This document shows positions 18,224 through 26,632 of a DNA stretch of 54,096 nucleotides, piece after piece. The notes beneath the pieces are model-generated. The model did not search any database. It was not told the DNA's origin and saw only the letters and a program-made list of their open reading frames with translations. The stretch's first letter is position 1; every line of letters begins with the position of its first letter. The position numbers were made by a program, and so were the translations under genes. Origin of the DNA: Gammaproteobacteria bacterium (GTDB taxonomy: Bacteria; Pseudomonadota; Gammaproteobacteria; Arenicellales; Arenicellaceae); the NCBI GenBank assembly GCA_017854775.1, contig JAFMHC010000008.1:1-54096 (forward strand). Direction: 5' to 3'.

Positions 18224-18428
18224 TATCCCCCCCCTAAAAGTCCAAATTACAGGTTTTAATAACGACGTTAGTTGTCTTAAAAGCAGCCAGCCTAAACTCA
18301 GCCTCAAGCTTTTATATTCAGCCTACTAATGTAGCATAAATATTAATTAATGGAGCAATCTTACATTTACAACTGCAGCGTTGTTTAGCGTGAATTATCG
18401 TCTTTTTTTGAGTTACATCGAAATGCGT

Positions 18429-20153
18429 TCACTTATAAAACTGCTCATCAATTAACTCGAATACACAGGCTGTTTGCTGGTGAGCGACAAAATAAGCCGC
18501 TTGCTCTACGCTGGTAACCTTGATGTTTTCGTATCGCTCGGCTAAATCGTTCAATATCGCTGGATTAAACTGGCCTGTCTCTTTACCTGTAATCATGTGA
18601 ACCGGCCCCGTATAATCACTAAACAATGTTTGCCACTTTTTACCCGTTTGCGTGAAATCTCTCACCGATCCCTCAATGCCATTCATATAAAGCAAGGTGA
18701 ATCCTTGTCGGGCTAGAGCTTTCATTTGACAGTTTTTCATCAGCGCTAAGTCTAAAGGCGATTCGGCAAAGTGGCTTGTTAGCCATTCTTCATCAAAACC
18801 GCTGTCGACTTTTGCGACTGTCGCCCTTATCACCAATGGCAAAAGTTTCGGTACATGTCGTGCTATGTAATATAGCGACCGCTGCTGTATCGCCATCAGT
18901 TTAAAATAACTATTGTTTATCAGAGGCACTACTGGGCTCAATCCAACGACGCCGACTGCACGGTCTTGTAATAATTTAGCCGTTTGCATCGCAGCGATCA
19001 TGCCGGTATTTTCACCGACAATCTGTACTTGCCCGACGTTTAGCGTATCCAATAATTCTTTGCAATAGGTAGCAAACTGCAATAATGCTTGGCTCTTTGA
19101 CGGTGTTAGTGAGGTTTTAGCAAAGCCGGGTCGCCATGGCATAATTAGGCGAATATCGCGCTTAATTAATTCTTGGCGTATCGACTCAGATACTGACGTT
19201 CCAAGAATCATAGGGTGCAAAAAAAGGATTGGCCGACCCGAGGACGGCCCAACTTCAGAATAATCGATTTCATATCCATCTTTAGCAACAAACATTTTCT
19301 GGCGACGCCAAGGCGTGCTTCTAAAGTGGTGCTCATACAAATCGTGGCCATCATTTTTGGTCAATTGAACATAGCCACTATAAAGACACGTTAGCTCTGT
19401 TTGTGAGCTCAAACCAAGTTTTGCCAGTAAGTTTTTTAGTTGATTGCGAAGTGTGCCCAGCGAACGACCTCGTTCTTTCGCTAAGTCGCGTAACGATTGT
19501 GATGTAACTACGGCTTGTGTGATTCTCAGTTCAATCGGTGTTAAGCCGAAGTTTTCCTGAAAGTGAAAAGCAACATCGGGCAGCCAGCTTAAATTCACCG
19601 ATGATAGACGGGCCAGCGCCTCACCATCGCTACCCAAAGCCTTTGTCATAACGTAGGGGCTGGTTTTATCGCTTTGCATATCGTAAATACGCAAAACACA
19701 AATGGCTCGATCCGGGTCAAAATGCGTTAAACGTTTTAAGCATTGTTCAAATTGCGAATAGCTAATTGATGGGAATTGATCTTTGCATAGGCTGATGTCT
19801 TTCTGCCAACCATACTCATCAATGCCCGCACGATTAGTGAGTACGACTTTGCCCATGTCATTGACTAATACAACCGGCTTTGGATCTTTTTCGATGCACT
19901 TGATCGAGGCGAGCCTTGTGTCAGATAGTCGGCACTGGGTCTCCAACATCGATACCGCATTCTGAAAATGCACTTCAATGTCAGAGAACAGATTTTCCGC
20001 GACCTTTTTCCCCTGACTAACGTGGTCGTAATACTGCTGCATTTGCTGGTCAATGGCATCCGTCAGCATATGATGCTTGTATGGCTCAACTGCCATAGCA
20101 TAGGCAAGACGAATGAGTTCAGGTTGGTATGTCAGAGAGTCAGTTTTGCTCAT
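18429..20153 (-). CDS. LuxR-type HTH fused to an alpha/beta hydrolase-fold domain
   Basis: 574 aa. The N-terminal ~200 residues include a PAS-like segment (PKPVVLVNDMGKVVLTNRAGIDEYGW). A LuxR-type helix-turn-helix follows at about 205-265 (LTPIELRITQAVVTSQSLRDLA...GTLRNQLKNLLAKLG). The C-terminal ~300 residues have an alpha/beta-hydrolase fold, with ILFLHPMILGTS as the oxyanion strand. The nucleophile elbow reads GENTG, so the catalytic Ser is replaced by Asn, and the domain may bind rather than cleave a ligand. It stands alone with a hairpin terminator upstream on its own strand. It is probably a one-component transcription regulator sensing a small hydrophobic or ester ligand; ligand and targets are unknown. 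Confidence 0.8.
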   Translation of the reverse strand: MSKTDSLTYQPELIRLAYAMAVEPYKHHMLTDAIDQQMQQYYDHVSQGKKVAENLFSDIEVHFQNAVSMLETQCRLSDTRLASIKCIEKDPKPVVLVNDMGKVVLTNRAGIDEYGWQKDISLCKDQFPSISYSQFEQCLKRLTHFDPDRAICVLRIYDMQSDKTSPYVMTKALGSDGEALARLSSVNLSWLPDVAFHFQENFGLTPIELRITQAVVTSQSLRDLAKERGRSLGTLRNQLKNLLAKLGLSSQTELTCLYSGYVQLTKNDGHDLYEHHFRSTPWRRQKMFVAKDGYEIDYSEVGPSSGRPILFLHPMILGTSVSESIRQELIKRDIRLIMPWRPGFAKTSLTPSKSQALLQFATYCKELLDTLNVGQVQIVGENTGMIAAMQTAKLLQDRAVGVVGLSPVVPLINNSYFKLMAIQQRSLYYIARHVPKLLPLVIRATVAKVDSGFDEEWLTSHFAESPLDLALMKNCQMKALARQGFTLLYMNGIEGSVRDFTQTGKKWQTLFSDYTGPVHMITGKETGQFNPAILNDLAERYENIKVTSVEQAAYFVAHQQTACVFELIDEQFYK

Positions 20154-20235
20154 TACTAAAGAGTGTAGGAATTAATTGAAACTACGAGTATTACGTGGCT
20201 AGAGAGAATAGGGATTACAGATTATAAAGAATAAA

Positions 20236-20255
20236 AGGCCTTCGCACGAAGGCCT
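20236..20255 (-). terminator. Hairpin with T-rich tail upstream of the LuxR-hydrolase gene
   Basis: AGGCCTTCG / CGAAGGCCT, a 9-bp perfect stem with a 2-nt centre, followed on the minus strand by TTTTATTCTTT. It lies 83 bp upstream of the LuxR-hydrolase start, so it either ends a transcript arising in 20256-20630 on the minus strand or attenuates the gene. The rest of 20154-20630 shows nothing I can call. Confidence 0.6.
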
Positions 20256-20630
20256 AGTTTATCATCGCCTTGTTACATTTTAATATCCAAAGCCGGGCCT
20301 CTCTGGTTGCTCACGATTACAATGATAGTGATTTAAGCTTCAGCATTAAACATTTTCAGCGGCCATGCCAACTCACGCTTGTGTGCTGAGAAAGTAACCT
20401 TGAAAAAATGCACAAAACGCAATTACTCCAAGCAGCAGATAAGCGCACTTAGTCGGCAAAATTACCCTCCCTATTTAGCCCAAATGGCATATTGAAATTT
20501 ACTGTTGGCTAATCAAAAATAACGTGATTGATAAGATCAAATTTTAGAGGCGCATGGAAACACATATGAAACCCTCAGGTTTCATTAAGCGTAAAGTCGC
20601 CAAGCCACACACACCCAACAGAAACCAATA

Positions 20631-21071
20631 ATGAAAAACTTTCTCATAACCAGCTGCGTATTCTTCAGCCTTGCACTGCATTCCACTGCGGATGCGGGCC
20701 AAATTAATCAACAGCTCACTTGCCAAGCCCACCTTACTCACTTAAAGAGCAAACTAGAAGCGGTAAAACCAGAGTATGGACCTGCTGCGGCACTGGTGAT
20801 TAAAAACGGTATCAAAGCATATCAAACTTTCTTGAAAACAAAACACATCGATCCGGGAATGAAAAGCTTTCCTGAGATGCAAGCACAGGTCGACCAGATG
20901 CAAGCGTTGATAGTGTCTAAGTACAATGAACAGTTTTCACAAGCTCGATATTTCAGCGATAACGTAATGATTGTAAGTAACTGCTACCAACAATACCCAC
21001 CAGAATCGAAGTCAGATAACGCTATGGTGCGAGCCATGATTGAGAAATTAGCCGAAGTATCACAACAATAA
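20631..21071 (+). CDS. Small secreted protein, unknown
   Basis: 146 aa with a clear Sec signal peptide (MKNFLITSCVFFSLALHSTADA, cleavage near residue 22-23). The mature part is helical and carries two cysteines (LTCQAHL and VSNCYQQ) that could form one disulfide. I recognise no domain. A second secreted protein follows at 21192, after a short tandem repeat, and the two may be co-transcribed. Confidence 0.7.
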   Translation: MKNFLITSCVFFSLALHSTADAGQINQQLTCQAHLTHLKSKLEAVKPEYGPAAALVIKNGIKAYQTFLKTKHIDPGMKSFPEMQAQVDQMQALIVSKYNEQFSQARYFSDNVMIVSNCYQQYPPESKSDNAMVRAMIEKLAEVSQQ

Positions 21072-21112
21072 AAAGTATCTCAACAATAAAAAGGTATCTC
21101 AGCAATAAAAAC
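21061..21112. repeat. Three tandem ~18-bp repeats spanning a stop codon
   Basis: The unit CTCAACAATAAAAAGTAT recurs three times with small changes (21061-21078, 21079-21097, 21098-21112). The first copy encodes the end of the 20631 gene, including its TAA stop. It looks like a slippage duplication of the 3' end of that gene. Confidence 0.7.
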
Positions 21113-21191
21113 GCATTAAACACCTTATTTGACCACACCGATACCAAGGTCAAATAAAACATACTTAATTTCAGAAAACTGGACGATCAAA

Positions 21192-22316
21192 ATGAAGTTT
21201 AAAATCATATTAACCATCGCACTAACATTTATCAGTGGCAACGCGTTAGCCGCATTTGTCTATCAAGCCAATCACCCAAGTGGCGAAGAGATTACCAATC
21301 TAGTCGCCTTCGCGGGCGGCGTTTATGCTGGCCATGACTCGGTCAGCACGTTTCCAATTTACAGATATGACCCCGCTACGCGCACCCATACTCTTGAAGA
21401 GACGTTAAATGCAGCCTCTGCTTCACGGGTGTTTGTCACGCCAAGCACCGGCACGCGCGCGCCTACATTAGTAATTCTCGGCGACCAACCCATTCCGGCT
21501 AACACTGGCGACCTGATGGCTGTGCGGCTTGGCACTGGTAACGTTTGGGGTAAAGCTAGCAACGCAAATGTGAATCTACCGAATTGGCTGATGACTAATG
21601 TTCAAGACGCCGCACTAGTCGGCAGTGCATCACCCACGGCTCCGGGCAGCTATTCATTAACAGGCAAGAATTTAAACACGGGCGCCGGAATAGTATTAAA
21701 TGTGCAAGACCCTTGGGCGGCCAACGCGCCAGTTACAGCTCGCTATGGCGGCAGCACATCTAACCCTGAGTCATTTTGTTTGTATTTCACTTCTCCGAGT
21801 CAAGTCCCAGGCACCTACGCCCCAGCAGTTGGCCACGGTAGAAATGATTCAAATTGCGCGCCGTTATCCGGCCATGCACCAAATCAAATACAATCGTCAA
21901 ATCACATCCCTTTAGGTAGTGCTTTTAGCTCATTTGGCGCCAATGGCCTCCCCATTACTGAGACAATTCCGGCGAATAGATGGACGTTTACCATTCAAGG
22001 TGGCGAGCTCTATAAGCACCTATGGACAGGCACAGACTGGAGACGCCCGGTACTGGCATACAATAAACCAGTACATGACATCATCGAGTACAAAGAGCGA
22101 TTAATCTTCTTAGATATCGACGGTAAAGTTTGTTATAGCGCAACGGCGTCATCATGGAGATGTATTGATCAAGCTCCATTGTCGGCTCGTCAAATTACCA
22201 TTGACCAAGATAATATTTACATTGGCACCACTGATGGCGAGATTTGGGCAGCCCCTAATTCATTAAGTACTCTGCCAATGTTGTCAGCCCCAGTAGGCCA
22301 CACTGTTAGTCCATAG
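21192..22316 (+). CDS. Secreted beta-rich protein, unknown
   Basis: 374 aa from ATG 21192, chosen over the in-frame ATG at 21129 because it places a signal peptide (MKFKIILTIALTFISGNALA) at the N-terminus. The mature protein is rich in Gly, Ser, Thr and Asn with repeated strand-turn units. The second half reads like kelch/propeller-type blades (NKPVHDIIEYKERLIFLDIDGKVCYS, QITIDQDNIYIGTTDGEIWAAP). Periplasmic or extracellular. No enzymatic motif seen. Confidence 0.7.
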   Translation: MKFKIILTIALTFISGNALAAFVYQANHPSGEEITNLVAFAGGVYAGHDSVSTFPIYRYDPATRTHTLEETLNAASASRVFVTPSTGTRAPTLVILGDQPIPANTGDLMAVRLGTGNVWGKASNANVNLPNWLMTNVQDAALVGSASPTAPGSYSLTGKNLNTGAGIVLNVQDPWAANAPVTARYGGSTSNPESFCLYFTSPSQVPGTYAPAVGHGRNDSNCAPLSGHAPNQIQSSNHIPLGSAFSSFGANGLPITETIPANRWTFTIQGGELYKHLWTGTDWRRPVLAYNKPVHDIIEYKERLIFLDIDGKVCYSATASSWRCIDQAPLSARQITIDQDNIYIGTTDGEIWAAPNSLSTLPMLSAPVGHTVSP

Positions 22317-22519
22317 CTGACGACCTTAGAATCGACTGTCGTTATACCTAAGCGAGTTGCTTAAGTAAAAAAATTGTTGCCCGTGTTAGTGGGGCTTATT
22401 AATCAGCCTCTCTAACACTAAAGCCACTTACATACCAAAGTAGTACTAGTATCGCAGAGAAATAATTCCTAAGCGTAATTGTCACCGCTGGCTATTTTTC
22501 TTTCACAGGGAATGCGTCA

Positions 22520-22852
22520 CTAACTCAACATTTCATCAATTTTCTTTATTGCTCTTGCATCATCATCCATGCGCTTGGAGAGCATTTCCTTTTTCTCAAC
22601 TAGCTGCTGTTTAAATTCAGGACAAAGTTTGCCCAGTGCCTTATAACGCCGATAGCCTTCTTTAATCGTCGAAAGAGTAAACCCTATTTCCTTTCCCATT
22701 TGAATAAACGAAAGCTCACTTAGTTGAGCTTGCCCATATTCACGATAACCATTCGCTCCCCGCAATGGCGGCGAGAGCATGCCAATTTTTTCATAGTAAC
22801 GAAGCGTATCGCGCGACAATCCTGTCTTTTCCTCAAATTCAGAAATCTTCAT
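22520..22852 (-). CDS. MerR family transcriptional regulator
   Basis: 110 aa from ATG 22852 (MKISEFEEKTGLS); the ORF's upstream ATG would add ten residues unlike the family. The winged helix reads EFEEKTGLSRDTLRYYEKIGML and is followed by NGYREYGQAQLSELSFI, then a dimerising coiled coil with KEMLSKRMDDDARAIKKIDEML. No metal-binding Cys pattern, so it probably senses an organic or redox signal. It is transcribed away from the metallo-beta-lactamase gene, with a MerR-type operator between them. Confidence 0.88.
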   Translation of the reverse strand: MKISEFEEKTGLSRDTLRYYEKIGMLSPPLRGANGYREYGQAQLSELSFIQMGKEIGFTLSTIKEGYRRYKALGKLCPEFKQQLVEKKEMLSKRMDDDARAIKKIDEMLS

Positions 22853-22860
22853 ATATGACC

Positions 22861-22894
22861 CTTGACTATGGAGTAAATCCATACTTTACCATAG
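22861..22894 (+). promoter_or_regulatory. MerR-type promoter/operator with 19-bp spacer
   Basis: TTGACT (22862-22867) and TACCAT (22887-22892) are separated by 19 bp, the over-long spacer typical of MerR-activated promoters. A dyad with outer arms CTATGG (22866-22871) and CCATAG (22889-22894) sits in the spacer. It faces the hydrolase gene at 22912, whose GGAGA ribosome binding site follows. The MerR gene starts 10 bp to the left, so autoregulation is likely. Confidence 0.75.
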
Positions 22895-22911
22895 TGAAAA
22901 CGGAGAAACCT

Positions 22912-23679
22912 ATGAAAATAACTCAAATCAGAAATGCCACAATTATCATTGAAATCCAAGGTCAACGCATCCTGCTTGACCCAATGCTTGCACCACAGTC
23001 GAGTTTGCCCAAGCTTCGCTATTTTCGCAGCAAACAGCGCAACCCGCTGGTGGAGCTTCCAGTAGCATTCAAGCAAGTACAAGAAAAAATTGACTTTGCC
23101 ATGATCACGCATTGTCAAAAAGGTCATTTTGATCACCTAGATCGAGCAGGCGTTCGATGGCTGCGAAAGCACAACATACAAACCTTTTGCACGCCACACG
23201 ACTACGCCTACTTGAACAAAAAAGGTATCCGCACCCATGTGCTAGAAGACAAGTGCAGTTCTTTCATGCACGGCACGATCGAGCAAATACCTGCCACACA
23301 TACCAGCGGTTGGTTGGTTCCCTTCATGGAACACGGAACCGGCTACTATATCAAACTACCTAATGAACCCAGTCTGTACTTGATGGGCGATACAATTTTG
23401 ACCGATGAGATTAGACGGTTCATTCAACTGGAACAACCCAATTATATAGTGGCACCAACAGGCAAAGCTCAATTTGATATAGGCCCACCGTTGCTTCTTG
23501 ATGAAGCTGATATTCTAGAGCTGGCATCGCTAAGTACAGGCACTATAATTGCCAATCATATGGATGCATTGGACCATTGCCGTATTAGTCGTAGCGACTT
23601 AGCCTCGTTGCTAAACGAACATAAGTTGGCAGCACAGTTTTTGATACCGAGAGATGGAGAAGAACTAGAACTGATTTGA
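22912..23679 (+). CDS. Metallo-beta-lactamase-fold hydrolase (UlaG-like)
   Basis: 255 aa from ATG 22912 (MKITQIRNATIIIEIQGQRILLDPML), supported by GGAGA upstream; longer in-frame starts would overlap the MerR gene. Metal site residues are visible in ITHCQKGHFDHLDRAG (an HxxDH-type motif), in PATHTSG, in LMGDTIL and in IANHMDALDH. The fold is that of UlaG/RomA-type lactonases and phosphodiesterases. It is probably induced by the divergent MerR protein. Substrate unknown. A terminator follows at 23705. Confidence 0.85.
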   Translation: MKITQIRNATIIIEIQGQRILLDPMLAPQSSLPKLRYFRSKQRNPLVELPVAFKQVQEKIDFAMITHCQKGHFDHLDRAGVRWLRKHNIQTFCTPHDYAYLNKKGIRTHVLEDKCSSFMHGTIEQIPATHTSGWLVPFMEHGTGYYIKLPNEPSLYLMGDTILTDEIRRFIQLEQPNYIVAPTGKAQFDIGPPLLLDEADILELASLSTGTIIANHMDALDHCRISRSDLASLLNEHKLAAQFLIPRDGEELELI

Positions 23680-23704
23680 TGGGAAATCAAAAAGGAATGA
23701 AGGT

Positions 23705-23741
23705 GCCGGGGAATTAATTTAAAATTCCCCCGGCTCTTTTT
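23705..23741 (+). terminator. Rho-independent terminator after the metallo-beta-lactamase gene
   Basis: GCCGGGGAATT pairs with ATTCCCCCGGC (one bulge), followed by TCTTTTT. It ends 22912-23679. Confidence 0.8.
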
Positions 23742-23798
23742 CAATAGCGCCTCTACGCTAGCTCTTTATCGATGTTTACTTTTACCTTGTTATTAGCG

Positions 23799-25787
23799 TT
23801 ATGAAACAAGGGCCTTAATAACTAAAAACACCACGACTAAACCGATATACCAGTAAAACTGATTTTCATAGACTACAGCAAGTGCGGCTTTATTTTTATG
23901 AGCTATCAGATTGTTGCTGCGCAATATTATACGCTCGACATTTTTTTTATAATTTTTTGCCTCTTCACCACTATCAACCTGGTCCTTAAGCGGGGTAACC
24001 CTGGTTAGATAATGCAACTCATTTCCTTTTATATTTTCAACTATATCCATGTACTCAAACCCCTCTGAACTTAGCTTTTCTTTAGTAAGCTGCATGTCCG
24101 GTCGACGATCATAGACCACGAAAATATCGTGCTGTACCTCACCATCCAAGTCGATTCTAATCGGATAGTCATCACTATCAGGCCTTAGAAATTCACTAGC
24201 AAAATCGGTAAGCAGCTCAATCGGCTTATCCGCGTGACTAGTTGCAAGGTCGACAATACGATATCGCTCCTTTGTAGTAAGCTTGTTGATAACATGATCA
24301 TCGTCGACCACTTCAACCGGTTCAATCAGCTCAAGGCTTAAGCGGGTATCGCCCTTAGCCCACTCTAAAAAATCTTGCTGATATTTAGATTTCTCGTTAG
24401 AAGAAAAATAAGAACGCATATTATTCGCTCGATGAAGGTAATAAACCCGCTCGATTTCAAGCGTTGCGTCAGCCTTATTACGAGGGAGTGTAAATCGATG
24501 CTTTAACTCAAAAACTCTATTAGATGGCGATTTAAGAATATCGACAGGCTCACAGCCATCGTCAGTTAAGATCAGTCCCATTCCATAATCAAGCTCGGCT
24601 GAGTATTGGAAACTACCTGCCTGCTTTTGAATTGTCGCGTCTACAAAATAGTGTTTATTTTCAAATTCAACATCCACGATCATATGATTAAAGTGGTATG
24701 GCGACGGATTGAACTCCCTTAATTTTTTACCATAGCTGGTATTAACCAGTACTAGCCGAGCGTTGATGCCGATTGAGGTTAGCATCGCCACCATCAAATT
24801 AGATTTGTCTTTGCAATCACCAGCGCGTTTCTTGAGGGTTCTCTGTGGCGGCTTAGGAGTGTGGGTAAAGACACCATGGTTTTCACCACGATAACGAATA
24901 TTGTTTTGTACAAAACGAATCACTTTAAGCGCTTTATCTTCAAGAGTGTCATCCTGAAGATATATCTCAAGGTCTTCTATGTCGCTTATCGGCAGAGGGA
25001 TTAATGCACCATTTTCTTCAAAGTACTGATACAGGTACTGACTGAGTTCATCCCATTTAAGTGTTGAGCTAACCTGCAAGAAACTTCCCCAAACTGAGTG
25101 CGGTACCGTGTCAGGTATTCGCTCATTTGGGAGGTCGGTATACTCTCTCTCAAATTCACTATTTGGTTCAATCACCTCTGCATCATGTTGATTGGATTTA
25201 CTATTCAGCGGTTTATGCAAAACACTCAATTGCGTACTAGAGTTATTTATAACTCGAACTACCTGCAGTGCAACTGGGCATGACCAACTTAAAGAATAGT
25301 TAGTAGAAAAATGACGTCCATGAAAAGGGTGATCATTCTGCGTTTCGATAACCGTTGAGCGAAACAGAACATGGTCGCCAACGCGCAAATCATCGATTGA
25401 AATGCTAACTGTAATCCGATTATCAGTAATATGGCTCTCCAATGATCTTTCACGTTGGATCGCAGATATGTTTTCACTATCAAGCGCGTCTATTTTTTTA
25501 CCATCTCGAACAATGCTTAACTCATGAATTAACAAGCGCTGAGAACCTTGGTGTAGTTCGACTAAGTGCAATGATGCATCTTCAATACGCGACTCATCAT
25601 TAACGCATTGATAGGTGCCTCGATACGAACATATCTCTTCGTCGTTAATACAATCCTGGTAATCTACCAACGGAAAGCTAAACGGTGAATCAGTGTGTTG
25701 CTCTACCTTAGGAATCGCATATTCCTTAACCCAAGAGGGAGTATCTTCGATTGAGTAAATCTCTTGTCTTGTTTCTAACATATTCAT
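23799..25787 (-). CDS. DUF3857/transglutaminase-like protein with C-terminal TM
   Basis: 662 aa. The N-terminal half matches the beta-sandwich DUF3857 domain. The transglutaminase-like core is at about residues 310-400: Cys in KRAGDCKDKSNLMVAML, His in PYHFNHMIVDVEF and Asp in HYFVDATIQ form a complete papain-like triad. One TM helix lies at the C-terminus (YWYIGLVVVFLVIKALV), so the protein is tail-anchored, with no N-terminal signal peptide. Proteins of this layout are common and unassigned; peptide cleavage or crosslinking is possible. The gene diverges from the exosortase gene across 296 bp (25788-26083) in which I see nothing firm. Confidence 0.85.
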   Translation of the reverse strand: MNMLETRQEIYSIEDTPSWVKEYAIPKVEQHTDSPFSFPLVDYQDCINDEEICSYRGTYQCVNDESRIEDASLHLVELHQGSQRLLIHELSIVRDGKKIDALDSENISAIQRERSLESHITDNRITVSISIDDLRVGDHVLFRSTVIETQNDHPFHGRHFSTNYSLSWSCPVALQVVRVINNSSTQLSVLHKPLNSKSNQHDAEVIEPNSEFEREYTDLPNERIPDTVPHSVWGSFLQVSSTLKWDELSQYLYQYFEENGALIPLPISDIEDLEIYLQDDTLEDKALKVIRFVQNNIRYRGENHGVFTHTPKPPQRTLKKRAGDCKDKSNLMVAMLTSIGINARLVLVNTSYGKKLREFNPSPYHFNHMIVDVEFENKHYFVDATIQKQAGSFQYSAELDYGMGLILTDDGCEPVDILKSPSNRVFELKHRFTLPRNKADATLEIERVYYLHRANNMRSYFSSNEKSKYQQDFLEWAKGDTRLSLELIEPVEVVDDDHVINKLTTKERYRIVDLATSHADKPIELLTDFASEFLRPDSDDYPIRIDLDGEVQHDIFVVYDRRPDMQLTKEKLSSEGFEYMDIVENIKGNELHYLTRVTPLKDQVDSGEEAKNYKKNVERIILRSNNLIAHKNKAALAVVYENQFYWYIGLVVVFLVIKALVS

Positions 25788-26083
25788 TATCTATTTTCTA
25801 AAAGTTATACTCTGTATATCAACAACTTGAAATCGTACTTATTACGGCGTTGGTAAATTATAGTTTCTATGCCGGTATTAATGAATAACAATCTGGCGCG
25901 GGAAACAGATTCCTAGTGCGAACAGTTAAGCTCGGCCTTGACCACCACCTCTCATTACTAACACTATCCTAATTTATACAACTCACCAAACAATCACCAA
26001 ATCCCCATCTAGCAGAATCGACACACCGACTTCTTTGCCATAAGCTTGCTCACCACTGCAACCAAATCAGGGCTAAACACTGC

Positions 26084-26632
26084 ATGCAAGACAATTACGC
26101 CGCGCTACCGCGTGTTAAAAATTACTTGATGAACCTTCGCCGTCAACAACAATTTGCCCTACCACTGTTTGCTTTATTGATCACTTACTTCTTACTTCGG
26201 GTGTTCTTTAAGCAGTATGTTGAAGCGAAAACATGGTTTATCTACCCGTCTGGCGTCGTAGTCAATTGGTTTAAGGGTTCAGGGGAGTACCTCAATTACG
26301 AGTGGGTATTTGGCATTCAAAGCACCCGGTTTGTGCTGGGTGAACCATGCAGCGGCACCACCTTTTTCAGCCTGCTAATTGCTTACATTGTGTACCGCAT
26401 ACTGACCCATCGAGCATCATTAATGTGGTTACTGTTAGCCTACCCCATAGCGATTGCGGCAAATTCAATGCGCGTTTTATCGTCTATTTCTGCTCACAAT
26501 AGCTTAGCCTACCTCAACGCCCTCAAGTTCACCTCAGAGGTTCACGTGATAACCGGAACCATCGCCTTCTCTGTCAGCTTTTTGCTGGTTGCTTACCTAA
26601 TAGAACGCCCCACAGATGGAGTACTTAAATGA
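26084..26632 (+). CDS. xrtK: Exosortase K-like transpeptidase
   Basis: 182-aa multi-pass membrane protein with the exosortase active-site trio: Cys 89 in GEPCSGTTFFSLL, Arg 130 in AANSMRVLSS and His 154 in SEVHVITGTIAF. It is much shorter than the PEP-CTERM exosortases and fits the small exosortase K type. Exosortases cut a C-terminal sorting signal and transfer the protein to an acceptor. The gene overlaps the next by four bases (ATGA), and that neighbour carries a plausible sorting tail, so this is a dedicated one-substrate system. The symbol rests on length and neighbour rather than on a search. Confidence 0.82.
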   Translation: MQDNYAALPRVKNYLMNLRRQQQFALPLFALLITYFLLRVFFKQYVEAKTWFIYPSGVVVNWFKGSGEYLNYEWVFGIQSTRFVLGEPCSGTTFFSLLIAYIVYRILTHRASLMWLLLAYPIAIAANSMRVLSSISAHNSLAYLNALKFTSEVHVITGTIAFSVSFLLVAYLIERPTDGVLK

